A stretch of DNA of 64,000 nucleotides. It comes from Microbacterium atlanticum (GTDB lineage: Bacteria > Actinomycetota > Actinomycetes > Actinomycetales > Microbacteriaceae). Shown here piece after piece: positions 24,387-32,714 of the stretch. Within the stretch, counting starts at the first letter, position 1. Each line of letters starts with the position of its first letter. The position numbers and the translations under genes were made by a program. The stretch spans positions 496,001 through 560,000 of the forward strand of contig NZ_CP063813.1 of assembly GCF_015277815.1 (NCBI RefSeq). The letters are read 5' to 3'. The notes under the pieces were generated by a model. The model searched no databases and was not told where the DNA came from. It saw nothing but the letters and a program-made list of their open reading frames with translations.

Positions 24387-25934
24387 ATGTCCGACAACGC
24401 CGTCGCCGGCACCACCGGCCACTCCGAGACCGACCCCTTCGAGAACCTCATGAGCGAGACCTCGACGACTTTCGTCTCGGGGTTCTCCACCACGTTCCGC
24501 GGTTACGACAAGGAAGAGGTCGACGCCGCGATCGCCGGCCTCGACGCGCGGGTGCGCGCCGCGACCGACGAGGTCGCCCAGCTCAAGCAGCACCAGCGCC
24601 GCGCGGGCGCCGCCGTCGCACAGATCCGTGCGAAGGCCGAGCGCCTGGAAGCCGAGCTGCGGGCGGCCGACGAGCGTCGGCAGGCCGAGGTCGAGGCCGC
24701 AGCGGCGACCCGCCAGGAGGAGCTCGAGGCCCTGCAGGCCGCGCTCGCCGCCGCCGAGGAGAACCACCGCAAGGATCTCGAAAGAGCCGAAGCGCAGGCA
24801 TCCGTCGCCCGGGAGGAGGACGACGACGCCCTCGGGCGCCTGCGCGCCGAGCTCGAGCTGTCCAACGCCCAGCTCGCCGACGCGGAGCAGCGGGTGCAGG
24901 CGCTCAGCGACGAGCTCGTCGGCGCCGCGGCCGAGTCGCCGAACCGGCAGCAGTTCGAGGAGGTGCTGCGGGTCGCCGAGGACCAGGCGAGCCTGCTCAT
25001 CCGCAACGCCAGCATCCAGGGCGACCGCCTGCTCGAGGCGGCGCGCGAGGAGATCGCCAACCGGCGCACCGCGGCGCAGGCCGAAGCGGACGGCATCGTG
25101 TCCCAGGCCCAGCACGAGGCGCAGCAGATCCGGCTCAAGATCGACACCGAGCTGACCGCTCACGAGGCGCGCCTCGAGCGGGAGGCCGCCCACGCCGCCG
25201 AGAAGATCTCGCAGGCCGAGCGGGAGGCGGCCGCGATCCGCTCCGAGGCGGAGAAGGGCGCGGCCGTGCTGCGCTCGACCGTCGCGCGCGAGACCGCGCG
25301 CGACCGCGCCGAGGCCGAGGAGGCGGTGCGCGATCTGCGGCTGCGGGCCCTGGAGTTCGAGGCATCCCTCACCCGCCGTCAGGACGACGCGCACCAGGAG
25401 TTCCTCGTGCTGCACAACCAGGCGGTCGCCCACGCCGAGCGCATCACGCAGGACGGAAACGAGCAGGTGACGGCCTCGCTCGAGCACGCGCAGCGCGTGT
25501 CGGCGAAGGCCGAGGACTTCGAGCGCCTGATGCGCGCGCAGTCGCAGCAGATCGAGGCCGACGCGCAGCTGCGCGCGCGCGAGCACCTCGAGCAGGCGCA
25601 CGTGAAGGCCGAGCGCATCATCGACCTCGTCACCTCGCACTCCCAGTCCGTGCTCCGCGACGCCGAGGACCGCACGCGCACGCTGCGCTGGCAGCAGCAC
25701 CAGCTCATGAGCTTCATGGCAGAGGTCAAGGAGCTCATCCGGCCTGAGACGGCTCTCGCCGCGGCATCCGTTCCCTCTCCTGCGCAGCCCGGCGAGGAGA
25801 CGGTGACGGATGCCTCGCCGGAGGACGCTGCGGACCGGGAGGCCGTGCGCCCCGACGGGCAAGCGCGCGGCGACTCCGCGGACTCGGCGCCCGGCGAGCC
25901 CGACGCCGAGGACAGGAGCGCGGCGGAGTCCTGA
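24387..25934 (+). CDS. DivIVA-like coiled-coil protein
   Basis: The protein has 515 residues. A short N-terminal DivIVA-type membrane-binding module (FSTTFRGYDKEEVDAAI, about 31-50) is followed by a continuous Ala/Glu/Arg/Gln-rich coiled coil from about 55 to 440. The C-terminal 80 residues are acidic and disordered. This plan matches Wag31/Scy/FilP-type cytoskeletal proteins that organise polar growth in actinobacteria. It is much longer than canonical Wag31 (about 260 residues) and is probably a paralogue. It lies outside the dcw cluster and appears to be transcribed alone. Confidence 0.75.
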   Translation: MSDNAVAGTTGHSETDPFENLMSETSTTFVSGFSTTFRGYDKEEVDAAIAGLDARVRAATDEVAQLKQHQRRAGAAVAQIRAKAERLEAELRAADERRQAEVEAAAATRQEELEALQAALAAAEENHRKDLERAEAQASVAREEDDDALGRLRAELELSNAQLADAEQRVQALSDELVGAAAESPNRQQFEEVLRVAEDQASLLIRNASIQGDRLLEAAREEIANRRTAAQAEADGIVSQAQHEAQQIRLKIDTELTAHEARLEREAAHAAEKISQAEREAAAIRSEAEKGAAVLRSTVARETARDRAEAEEAVRDLRLRALEFEASLTRRQDDAHQEFLVLHNQAVAHAERITQDGNEQVTASLEHAQRVSAKAEDFERLMRAQSQQIEADAQLRAREHLEQAHVKAERIIDLVTSHSQSVLRDAEDRTRTLRWQQHQLMSFMAEVKELIRPETALAAASVPSPAQPGEETVTDASPEDAADREAVRPDGQARGDSADSAPGEPDAEDRSAAES

Positions 25935-25979
25935 ACCCCCACCGCGTCGGCAGGACGGCGCCCCCTGGACATCGATCCC

Positions 25980-25994
25980 ATTTCCTATAGGATT
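25980..25994 (+). promoter_or_regulatory. Operator A of the C4-sugar regulon
   Basis: ATTTCCTATAGGATT contains the perfect 10-bp palindrome TCCTATAGGA. The same 14 bases ATTTCCTATAGGAT recur at 29772, before the second unit of the cluster. The TATAGG inside it can serve as a -10 box, so a bound repressor would block RNA polymerase. The GntR protein encoded between the two sites is the obvious candidate. The kinase start codon is 33 bp downstream, behind an AGGAGG ribosome site. Confidence 0.7.
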
Positions 25995-26026
25995 GGCCGG
26001 GTACATCGATCACGCCAGGAGGCGCA

Positions 26027-27751
26027 ATGACGCGGCTGTTCAACGATCCCGACGACTTCGTCGACGACTCCATCGCCGGCTTCGTCGCCGCCTCGGGCCG
26101 CTGGGTGCGCCCCGTGACCGGGGGCGTCGTGGGATCCACGCGCGCCGCCGTCCCCACAGTGGCGGTGGTGATCGGCGGCGGCAGCGGGCACTACCCCGCC
26201 TTCGCCGGGCTCGTGGGGCCGGGCCTCGCCCACGGCGCGGTCATGGGAAACGTCTTCTCCTCGCCGTCCGCGCACCAGGTGCACTCCGTCGCCACGGCGG
26301 CGCACGAGGGCAGGGGCGTGCTGCTGAGCTACGGCAACTACGCCGGCGACGTCCTGCACTTCACGCAGGCGCAGGACCGCATGCGCGCGGCGGGCATCGA
26401 CTGCCGCACGGTCCTCGTCACCGACGACATCTCCAGTGCGCCGACCGCTGAGCGCGACAAGCGCCGGGGCATCGCCGGCGACCTGGTCGTCTTCAAGGTC
26501 GCCGGCGGTGCGGCCGCTGAGGGGTACGACCTCGACGGCGTCGAGCGCGTCGCCCGTGCGGCCAACGACCGTACGCGCTCGCTCGGCGTCGCCTTCGGCG
26601 GGTGCACGCTGCCCGGCGCCGACGAGCCGCTGTTCACCGTGCCGGAGGGGCGTATGGCGGTGGGCCTCGGCATCCACGGCGAGCCCGGCATCGACGAGGT
26701 CGAGATCCCGACCGCCGAAGGACTCGCCGAGCTGCTGGTCGGCTCGCTGCTGAAGGAGCTGCCCGACGGCGTCGAACTGCCCGGCGCGCGGGTCGTGCCC
26801 ATCCTCAACGGGCTGGGGAGCGTCAAGTACGAGGAGCTCTTCCTCCTCTACGGCGCGATCGACCGGCTGCTCGCCCAAGCCGGGGCTATCGCGGTCCAGC
26901 CCGAGGTGGGCGAGTTCTGCACGAGCTTCGACATGGCCGGGGTGTCGCTGACGCTGCTGTGGCCCGACGACGAGCTGGAGCGGCTGTGGCTCGCGCCCTG
27001 CGACACGCCCGCGTTCCGCCGGGGTTCGGTCGAGGGGCGGGTGGCGGTCACCGACGACCAGCTGGCGGCATCCGAGGAGTCCGAGCGCATCCCTCCCGCC
27101 ACCGACGCGTCGCGGCGCGCCGCCGCGGTGATCGCGGGCGTGCTCCGGGCGGTCGCCGGATCGCTCGACGACGCGGCCGACGAACTGGGGCGCATCGACC
27201 GCGTGGCCGGCGACGGCGACCACGGCATCGGCATGCAGCGGGGCAGCCGCGCCGCGGCCACCGCGGCCGCCGAGGCCGCGGACGCGGGCGCCGGTGCCGG
27301 CACCCTGCTCCACCGCGCGGGCGACGCGTGGGCCGACAAGGGCGGCGGCACGTCCGGCGCGATCTGGGGCGAGATGCTCGTCGCCCTCGGCTCCGCGCTC
27401 GGCGACGACGCCCCCGTCACCGCCGAGGCCGTCGGCCACGGGGTGACCGCGATGAAGGACGCCGTCATGTCGTTCGGCAAGGCCAAGCCGGGCGACAAGA
27501 CCATGATCGACGCGATCGTCCCGTTCGCCGACGACCTCCAGGAGCGCCTCGCTGCCGGGGACGACCTCGTCGCCGCCTGGCAGCACGCGGCGGAGGTCGC
27601 CGCCGACGCCGCGCAGAAGACCGCCGCCCTCACGGCCCGGCTCGGCCGCGCCCGCTCGCACGGCGACAAGAGCATCGGAACCCCCGACCCCGGCGCCGTC
27701 TCGTTCGCGCTGGTGGCCCATCGGGCACTGGACATCCTGAAGGAGAGATGA
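26027..27751 (+). CDS. Dihydroxyacetone kinase family protein, probable L-erythrulose kinase (LerK-like)
   Basis: This 574-residue fusion has an N-terminal DhaK domain (about 1-335) and a C-terminal ATP-binding DhaL domain (about 360-574). The DhaK His that binds the substrate ketone covalently is in GLGIHGEPG (His217). The DhaL Mg-ATP motif is GDGDHG with Asp396 and Asp398. ATP-dependent fused kinases phosphorylate dihydroxyacetone or tetruloses. Here the gene is followed by an RpiB-type and a TIM-type isomerase, the exact set of the erythrulose route described in mycobacteria, so L-erythrulose to L-erythrulose 1-phosphate is the likely reaction. It is first in its operon, behind operator A. 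Confidence 0.85.
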   Translation: MTRLFNDPDDFVDDSIAGFVAASGRWVRPVTGGVVGSTRAAVPTVAVVIGGGSGHYPAFAGLVGPGLAHGAVMGNVFSSPSAHQVHSVATAAHEGRGVLLSYGNYAGDVLHFTQAQDRMRAAGIDCRTVLVTDDISSAPTAERDKRRGIAGDLVVFKVAGGAAAEGYDLDGVERVARAANDRTRSLGVAFGGCTLPGADEPLFTVPEGRMAVGLGIHGEPGIDEVEIPTAEGLAELLVGSLLKELPDGVELPGARVVPILNGLGSVKYEELFLLYGAIDRLLAQAGAIAVQPEVGEFCTSFDMAGVSLTLLWPDDELERLWLAPCDTPAFRRGSVEGRVAVTDDQLAASEESERIPPATDASRRAAAVIAGVLRAVAGSLDDAADELGRIDRVAGDGDHGIGMQRGSRAAATAAAEAADAGAGAGTLLHRAGDAWADKGGGTSGAIWGEMLVALGSALGDDAPVTAEAVGHGVTAMKDAVMSFGKAKPGDKTMIDAIVPFADDLQERLAAGDDLVAAWQHAAEVAADAAQKTAALTARLGRARSHGDKSIGTPDPGAVSFALVAHRALDILKER

Positions 27752-27752
27752 C

Positions 27753-28208
27753 ATGACCTATCGACTGGTGATCGGCTCGGACGACGCGGGCTTCGAGTAC
27801 AAGGAGCGCCTCAAGCAGGACCTCCTGGACAATCCGCTCGTCGAGAGCGTGGTCGACGTGGGGGTGGACGCGGAGGGCCACACGAACTATCCGACGATCG
27901 CCACGACGGCGGCCGAGCGGGTCGCCGCCGGCGAGGCGGACCGCGCCCTCCTCATCTGCGGGACCGGCCTCGGCGTCGCGATCGCGGCGAACAAGGTGCC
28001 GGGGATCCGGGCCGTCACCGCGCACGACTCCTTCAGCGTCGAGCGCTCGGTGCTCTCCAACGACGCTCAGGTGCTGTGCATGGGGCAGCGGGTCGTGGGC
28101 ATCGAGCTCGCCCGGCGCCTGGCGCGCGAGTGGCTGACGTACACGTTCGACCCGTCGAGCGCCTCGGCCGACAAGGTCCGCGAGATCTGCGCCTACGAAG
28201 GCGTGTGA
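27753..28208 (+). CDS. RpiB/LacA/LacB-type isomerase, probable D-erythrulose 4-phosphate isomerase
   Basis: The 151-residue protein has the RpiB fold: [13 protein letters not shown] at the N-terminus and [22 protein letters not shown] with the catalytic Cys69. In the erythritol/threitol pathways, RpiB paralogues (DerI/EryI) convert D-erythrulose 4-phosphate into D-erythrose 4-phosphate for the pentose phosphate pathway. The gene follows the kinase by 1 bp and precedes the TIM-like gene by 10 bp, so the three are one operon. Confidence 0.85.
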   Translation: MTYRLVIGSDDAGFEYKERLKQDLLDNPLVESVVDVGVDAEGHTNYPTIATTAAERVAAGEADRALLICGTGLGVAIAANKVPGIRAVTAHDSFSVERSVLSNDAQVLCMGQRVVGIELARRLAREWLTYTFDPSSASADKVREICAYEGV

Positions 28209-28218
28209 GCGGACGACC

Positions 28219-28959
28219 ATGCTCATCGGCGCGAGCCACAAGATGTACCTGTCGCACGCGCAGACCGTGCGGTGGATGCGGGACGTCGCCGACATCGTGG
28301 GCGGGCAGCGCACCCCGGGGGTCATGACGTTCGCGATCCCGCAGTTCCCGTCGATCCCGGCTTGCGTCGAGATCGGCGCACCGGCCGGCGTGGCGGTCGG
28401 CGCGCAGGACCTCTCCACCGACGACGTCGGCGCGCTCACGGGCGAGGTGAGCGGCGGGGTGCTGGCGGAGCTCGGCTGCCGCTACGTCGAGGTGGGCCAT
28501 GCCGAACGGCGGCGCATCTTCGGCGAGACCGACGAGGTCGTGGCGGCGAAGGTCCACGCGGCCCTCCGCAACGGCCTCATCCCGATCCTATGCGTCGGCG
28601 AGGAGCGGCGCGGTGACGCTGCCGCCGCTGTCGACCACTGCCTCGGGCAGATCGCCGCCGGCCTCGCGGCGGCGCGCGCGGCGGGCACGGGCGGCGAGAT
28701 CGTCGTCGCGTATGAGCCGGTGTGGGCGATCGGGGCGGCCGAACCGGCGGACGCGGAACACATCCGCGCCGTCTGCGGGGCGCTGCGCGACGCCTCATCG
28801 GCCGGCGGCGGCGCACCGGTCATCTACGGCGGAAGCGCCGGCCCGGGCCTCCTGACGCAGATCGCGGGAGCGGTCGACGGCCTCTTCCTCGGGCGCTTCG
28901 CGCACGACCCCGCCGCCTTCCGTGCGATTCTGGACGAGGCGACCGCCGTGGCGGCGTGA
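28219..28959 (+). CDS. Triosephosphate isomerase paralogue, probable L-erythrulose 1-phosphate isomerase (LerI-like)
   Basis: The protein has 246 residues of TIM fold. Lys8 (GASHKMY), His94 (EVGHAERR) and Glu166 (AYEPVWAIG) occupy the three catalytic positions, and GGSAGPG binds phosphate. The N-terminal N-x-K of housekeeping TIM is replaced by S-H-K, as in the divergent tetrulose-phosphate isomerases EryH/LerI. It probably links L-erythrulose 1-phosphate to D-erythrulose 4-phosphate between the kinase and the RpiB-type enzyme. It is unlikely to be the cell's glycolytic TIM. Confidence 0.82.
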   Translation: MLIGASHKMYLSHAQTVRWMRDVADIVGGQRTPGVMTFAIPQFPSIPACVEIGAPAGVAVGAQDLSTDDVGALTGEVSGGVLAELGCRYVEVGHAERRRIFGETDEVVAAKVHAALRNGLIPILCVGEERRGDAAAAVDHCLGQIAAGLAAARAAGTGGEIVVAYEPVWAIGAAEPADAEHIRAVCGALRDASSAGGGAPVIYGGSAGPGLLTQIAGAVDGLFLGRFAHDPAAFRAILDEATAVAA

Positions 28960-28982
28960 CCGGCCGGACGGAGGAGGGGAAC

Positions 28983-29711
28983 ATGACAACGGATGCCGCC
29001 GAGGCCGGCCTGTTCGGTGCGCCGGTGACCATCGAACGCCGCGGCCTGCGCGACCACGTGTACGAGAGGATCCTCCAGCTGCTGCTGAGCGGGGACGTTC
29101 CTCCCGGCGCGCGGCTGTCGATCGACACGATCGCCCGCCAGCTGCAGGTCTCGCCCACACCCGTGCGGGAGGCGATGGTCCAGCTCGAGCGCACCGGCCT
29201 CGTGACCCGTGAGGCGCTCAAGGGGTATCGGGTCGCGCCGCCGCTGGATGCCGCACAGCTGGCCGAGCTGTTCGAGGCGCGGCTCATGCTCGAGACCACC
29301 GCGACCCGGCTCGCGACACCGGCGGGACCGGAGATGCTCGCCGAGCTCCGCGCCGCGGAGGATCGCCACCGCCGCGCCGGCTACGACGTGATCGAGCAGA
29401 TGCGCGGGGGTGCGCAGGACGTCGCCCTCACCACCGAGTACTTCGCCCTCGATGCGGCTTTCCACGACGTCGTCTTCGCCCACTGCGGCAATCACTACAT
29501 CCGCGACATGTCGGCATCGCTCGGCGCGCAGCTGCACCGCATGCGCCAGTCCGTCGTGCACGGCGTGACCGACGTGCGGGAGGCCATCGCCGAGCACGAG
29601 GCGATCGTGGACGCGTTCGCGGGCGATGATCCGGCCGCGCCCGAGGCGGCGATGCGCCGGCACATCGAGCAGGTGCGCGCGCGCTCGCTCGACATCGAGC
29701 AGCGCGGCTGA
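28983..29711 (+). CDS. GntR family (FadR/FCD-type) transcriptional regulator
   Basis: The protein has 242 residues. An N-terminal winged helix (about 20-90, SIDTIARQLQVSPTPVREAM) is followed by an all-helical FCD effector domain with metal-binding His/Asp positions (FHDVVF, HEAIVDAF, RHIEQV). The ribosome site is a strong GGAGGAGGGG. The gene closes the kinase operon, and the same palindrome precedes this operon and the next unit, so it is probably a ligand-responsive repressor of both. A likely effector is the substrate or erythrulose itself. Confidence 0.87.
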   Translation: MTTDAAEAGLFGAPVTIERRGLRDHVYERILQLLLSGDVPPGARLSIDTIARQLQVSPTPVREAMVQLERTGLVTREALKGYRVAPPLDAAQLAELFEARLMLETTATRLATPAGPEMLAELRAAEDRHRRAGYDVIEQMRGGAQDVALTTEYFALDAAFHDVVFAHCGNHYIRDMSASLGAQLHRMRQSVVHGVTDVREAIAEHEAIVDAFAGDDPAAPEAAMRRHIEQVRARSLDIEQRG

Positions 29712-29771
29712 CCTCGCCGCATGCGGGCCGCCCACCGGGCGGCGCCTTTCCCGTATCTTGACGCTGCTCCT

Positions 29772-29786
29772 ATTTCCTATAGGATC
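29772..29786 (+). promoter_or_regulatory. Operator B of the C4-sugar regulon
   Basis: ATTTCCTATAGGATC repeats 14 bases of operator A (25980) exactly, with the palindrome TCCTATAGGA at 29775-29784. It lies 36 bp before the start of the TIM-barrel gene and overlaps a TATAGG -10-like box. It marks the start of a second transcription unit under the same regulator. Confidence 0.7.
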
Positions 29787-29822
29787 TAGGAAGCGAACCG
29801 ACCTGACACCAATGGAGTCGTC

Positions 29823-30773
29823 ATGACAGCAGCACCCACCGCCCCGCTCGACCGCGACACGTGGCCCATCGCCGTGTGCATGCACGGCTTCGCTCCGGTT
29901 GCGGCGGACGGAACGGCCCTCCACGACGCCGCTCCCGACCGCTGGGATGCCGTGTTCCGCCAGGTCGCCGCGCTCGGGTTCAGCGCCATCGAGCTCGCCG
30001 ACAGCCACATCCGTCCCGCCGACCTCGAGCCGTCCCGTCGGGAGGAGCTGCTCTCGATCGCCCGATCGCACGGCGTCACACCGGTGTCGGTGCACGTCCA
30101 GCGCCAGAGCGTCATCCAGCCCGGGCGCGGCGAGGAGAACCTCGCCTACGCGCATCGCACGATCGACGCCGCCGCCGAGCTCGGGCTGCAGGTGTTCTCA
30201 ACCGGCCTTCACCAGCCGTTCACCGAGGCGCAGCGCAAGGCGCTGTGGTTCTGGACCGCCCCGGGCCCCGTCGACCCCGACGACGCGGACACCCGCGCAC
30301 TCGCCGTCCGTCGCCTGCGCGAGCTGGGGGAGCACGCGGCATCCGTCGGGCTGCCGATGTCGCTCGAGATGTACGAGGACACCTACCTCGGGACGGCCGA
30401 CAGCGCGGTGCGGCTGATCGAGGAGATCGGCCTGGACAACGTCGGGCTCAACCCCGACATCGGCAACCTCGTGCGGCTGCATCGCCCGATCGAGAACTGG
30501 CGTGAGATGCACGAGAAGACCCTGCCGTACGCGAACTACTGGCACGTGAAGAACTACGCCCGCGACGAGGCCGGCGACGGCAGCTGGTTCACCGCCACGC
30601 CGACGAGCCTCGAGCTCGGGCTCATCGACTACCGCGCGATGGTGGCGCGAGCGCTCGAGCTCGGCTTCCGCGGCCCGTTCCTGATGGAGCAGTACGGCGG
30701 CGACAGCCTGGGCGTGTGCGCGACCAACCGCCGCTACCTGCAGTCGCTGCTGCCCGAACCCGCCGGGGCCTGA
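29823..30773 (+). CDS. Xylose isomerase-like TIM-barrel enzyme (sugar isomerase/epimerase or decarboxylase)
   Basis: This 316-residue AP-endonuclease-2/xylose-isomerase-type barrel has metal-binding acidic and His positions spread over strands: AIELADSHI, VHVQRQS, SLEMYEDTYL, GLNPDIGNL, YWHVKNYA and FLMEQYGGD. Enzymes of this fold act as ketose epimerases, isomerases, inosose dehydratases or, in D-apiose breakdown, as the 3-oxo-isoapionate decarboxylase that yields L-erythrulose. Co-regulation with a complete erythrulose kinase/isomerase set makes a reaction ending in L-erythrulose attractive, but the exact reaction is inference. Confidence 0.7.
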   Translation: MTAAPTAPLDRDTWPIAVCMHGFAPVAADGTALHDAAPDRWDAVFRQVAALGFSAIELADSHIRPADLEPSRREELLSIARSHGVTPVSVHVQRQSVIQPGRGEENLAYAHRTIDAAAELGLQVFSTGLHQPFTEAQRKALWFWTAPGPVDPDDADTRALAVRRLRELGEHAASVGLPMSLEMYEDTYLGTADSAVRLIEEIGLDNVGLNPDIGNLVRLHRPIENWREMHEKTLPYANYWHVKNYARDEAGDGSWFTATPTSLELGLIDYRAMVARALELGFRGPFLMEQYGGDSLGVCATNRRYLQSLLPEPAGA

Positions 30774-30807
30774 GGCCGCGGCATCCGATTCGACGAAGGA
30801 GACGAAG

Positions 30808-31800
30808 ATGACACAGACACCGGAACGACCGATCTACGCGGTCGTGGGCAGCGGCTACATGGGCGGCGGGATCGCGCAGGTGCTCGCCATGTCGGGCGCC
30901 GACGTGCGGATCGCCGACGTCGACCTCGAGGTGGCCCGCAGCAACCGCGAGCGACTCATCACGGAGGCCGCACAGTTCGCGGCGGACGGCCTGTTCCCGG
31001 CCGAGGCGGCCGGAATCATCGCCGAACGGGCGACGGCCGCGACCATCGAGGAGGCCGTCGCCGGCGCCTCGTTCATCGAGGAGGCCGTGCCCGAGAAGAT
31101 CGAGATCAAGCACGCGACTCTGCGGCGCATCTCCGAGAGCGCTGCCCCCGATGCAATCATCGGCAGCAACACCTCGACCATCCTCATCGGCCGGCTCGCC
31201 GAGGCGGTCGACAACCCCGCCCGGTTCCTCGGCGTGCACTTCTCCAACCCGGCCCCGTTCATCCCGGGCGTCGAGCTGATCCCGCACGCGACGACCGACG
31301 AGGCGATCCTCCCGGTCGTCGAGCAGATCGTCGCCGCGACCGGCAAGGAGACCGCCCGCGTCAAGGACGCCACCGGCTTCGTGCTCAACCGCCTGCAGTA
31401 CGCCCTGTTCCACGAGGCCACGCAGCTGGTCGAGGAAGGCGTGGCAAGCCCGGAAGACATCGACACGATCGTGCGGACCACGTTCGGCTTCCGCCTGCCG
31501 TTCTTCGGGCCGTTCGCCATCGCCGACATGGCGGGGCTCGACGTCTACGCGTTCTGCTACGCGTCGCTGCAGACGGAGTTCCCCGAGCGCTTCGCCACAC
31601 CGCCGATCCTCGAGCAGCTCGTGTCGGCCGGAAAGCTCGGCACGAAGTCGGGTGCCGGATTCCTCGACGTCCCGTCCGAGCGCACGCCCGAGCTGGTGGC
31701 CTACCGCAACCGCGCGTACGTCGCGATGAAGAAGCTCGTGGACGAGCTCGGTCCGGCGCCGATCTCGCCGAGCCCCGCCGCGGCGGGAGGGGACGCGTGA
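30808..31800 (+). CDS. 3-hydroxyacyl-CoA dehydrogenase-family NAD-dependent dehydrogenase
   Basis: The protein has 330 residues. The Rossmann motif VVGSGYMGGGIAQ (about 11-23) with a following Asp (RIADVD) indicates NAD. NTSTI and GVHFSNPAPFIPGVEL carry the catalytic Ser/His pair of the HCDH family. The C-terminal helical domain is GTKSGAGFLD. Single-domain members of this type include L-gulonate 3-dehydrogenase and carnitine dehydrogenase, so a hydroxy-acid is a likelier substrate here than an acyl-CoA. It lies 34 bp after the barrel enzyme and overlaps the SDR gene by 4 bp. Confidence 0.78.
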   Translation: MTQTPERPIYAVVGSGYMGGGIAQVLAMSGADVRIADVDLEVARSNRERLITEAAQFAADGLFPAEAAGIIAERATAATIEEAVAGASFIEEAVPEKIEIKHATLRRISESAAPDAIIGSNTSTILIGRLAEAVDNPARFLGVHFSNPAPFIPGVELIPHATTDEAILPVVEQIVAATGKETARVKDATGFVLNRLQYALFHEATQLVEEGVASPEDIDTIVRTTFGFRLPFFGPFAIADMAGLDVYAFCYASLQTEFPERFATPPILEQLVSAGKLGTKSGAGFLDVPSERTPELVAYRNRAYVAMKKLVDELGPAPISPSPAAAGGDA

Positions 31801-32567
31801 GCGCGGTCTTCCCCGCCGAGCGCGCCGTCATCCTGACCGGCGCGGCCAGCCCGCGGGGCATCGGCCGCGCGACCGCCCACCACCTGGCCGAACGCGGGTG
31901 GAGCGTCGGCATCATCGACGTCGACGCGGACGCTGCGCGAGCGGCCGCGCGCGAGGTCGCCGATGCGTACGGCGTCGTCGCCGCGGGTGCCGGCGCGGAC
32001 GTCTCGAACCGCGAAGCGGCGGTCGCCGCCGTCGACGAGCTCGAGGCGGCCCTGCCGCAGCTGGTCGCGGTGGTCAACTTCGCCGGCGTCTCGTCGCCGG
32101 TGCCGTACCTCGAGGTCACGCCCGAGGAGTGGCACCGCGTGGAAGGGATCAACCTCGACGGCGTGCACTGGGTCACCCAGCGGGTCGCCCGCACCCTCGT
32201 CTCCCACGGCGTCGGGCGCATCGTGGGGATCTCGTCGGTCTCGGCGCAGCGCGGCGGCGGCACGTACTCCAAGACGCCGTACTCCGCCTCGAAGGCCGGC
32301 GTCATCGGTCTCATGCGCTCGATCGCGCGCGAGCTCGGCCCGCACGGCGTCACCGCCAACGTGATCTCGCCCGGGCCGATCGACACCGACATCATGGGCG
32401 GCACCCTCACCGAGGAGCGCAAGGCGGCCATGGCCGCCGACGGCGTCCTCCCCCGGATCGGCACGCCGCGCGACATCGCGGCGGCCGTCGCCTACCTGAT
32501 CAGCGAGGACGCCGGATTCGTGACGGGCCAGACCCTCAACGTCGACGGCGGCCTCTACATGCACTAG
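31797..32567 (+). CDS. Short-chain dehydrogenase/reductase (SDR)
   Basis: The protein is a classical SDR of 256 residues: TGAASPRGIGRA (14-25) binds NAD(P), NFAG follows strand 4, and the catalytic Tyr162 and Lys166 are in YSASKAG. Asp (IIDVDAD) after strand 2 suggests NAD preference. The C-terminus ends NVDGGLYMH. GTG 31797 overlaps the previous stop (GTGA). It probably oxidises a sugar or polyol that enters the pathway. Confidence 0.82.
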   Translation: MSAVFPAERAVILTGAASPRGIGRATAHHLAERGWSVGIIDVDADAARAAAREVADAYGVVAAGAGADVSNREAAVAAVDELEAALPQLVAVVNFAGVSSPVPYLEVTPEEWHRVEGINLDGVHWVTQRVARTLVSHGVGRIVGISSVSAQRGGGTYSKTPYSASKAGVIGLMRSIARELGPHGVTANVISPGPIDTDIMGGTLTEERKAAMAADGVLPRIGTPRDIAAAVAYLISEDAGFVTGQTLNVDGGLYMH

Positions 32568-32576
32568 GAGCTCCCC

Positions 32577-32678
32577 ATGCCATCCACCTGGTCCAAGTCG
32601 CGCATCGCGTACCTCGCTGTCGGCATCGTCTGCGTCGTGGTCGGCCTCATCTTCCTCATCCCCGCACTCGGCAACTGA
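32577..32678 (+). CDS. 33-residue single-span membrane peptide
   Basis: ATG 32577 is preceded by AGGAG at 32567-32571 and opens a 33-codon frame ending TGA 32676-32678. The peptide has a short positive N-terminus (PSTWSKSRIA), one strongly hydrophobic span (AVGIVCVVVGLIFLIPAL) and ends GN. It sits between the SDR and MFS genes with tight spacing on both sides (9 and 36 bp), so it is probably translated with the operon. It may be an accessory subunit or stabiliser of the MFS importer. No family is recognised. Confidence 0.65.
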   Translation: MPSTWSKSRIAYLAVGIVCVVVGLIFLIPALGN

Positions 32679-32714
32679 TCCCCACCTCCCCGAAGAGAGC
32701 TCGAAGGAGAGCAC

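Noticed and set aside
24205..24453. 82-codon proline-rich frame before the DivIVA-like gene
   Set aside because: It overlaps the coiled-coil gene in another frame, has no ribosome site, and its composition is typical of an unused GC-rich frame.
26027..28959. Glycerol/dihydroxyacetone operon with a housekeeping TIM
   Set aside because: The TIM and RpiB paralogues beside the kinase, and the altered N-terminal TIM motif (S-H-K in place of N-W-K), fit tetrulose phosphates better than triose metabolism. It is not fully excluded.
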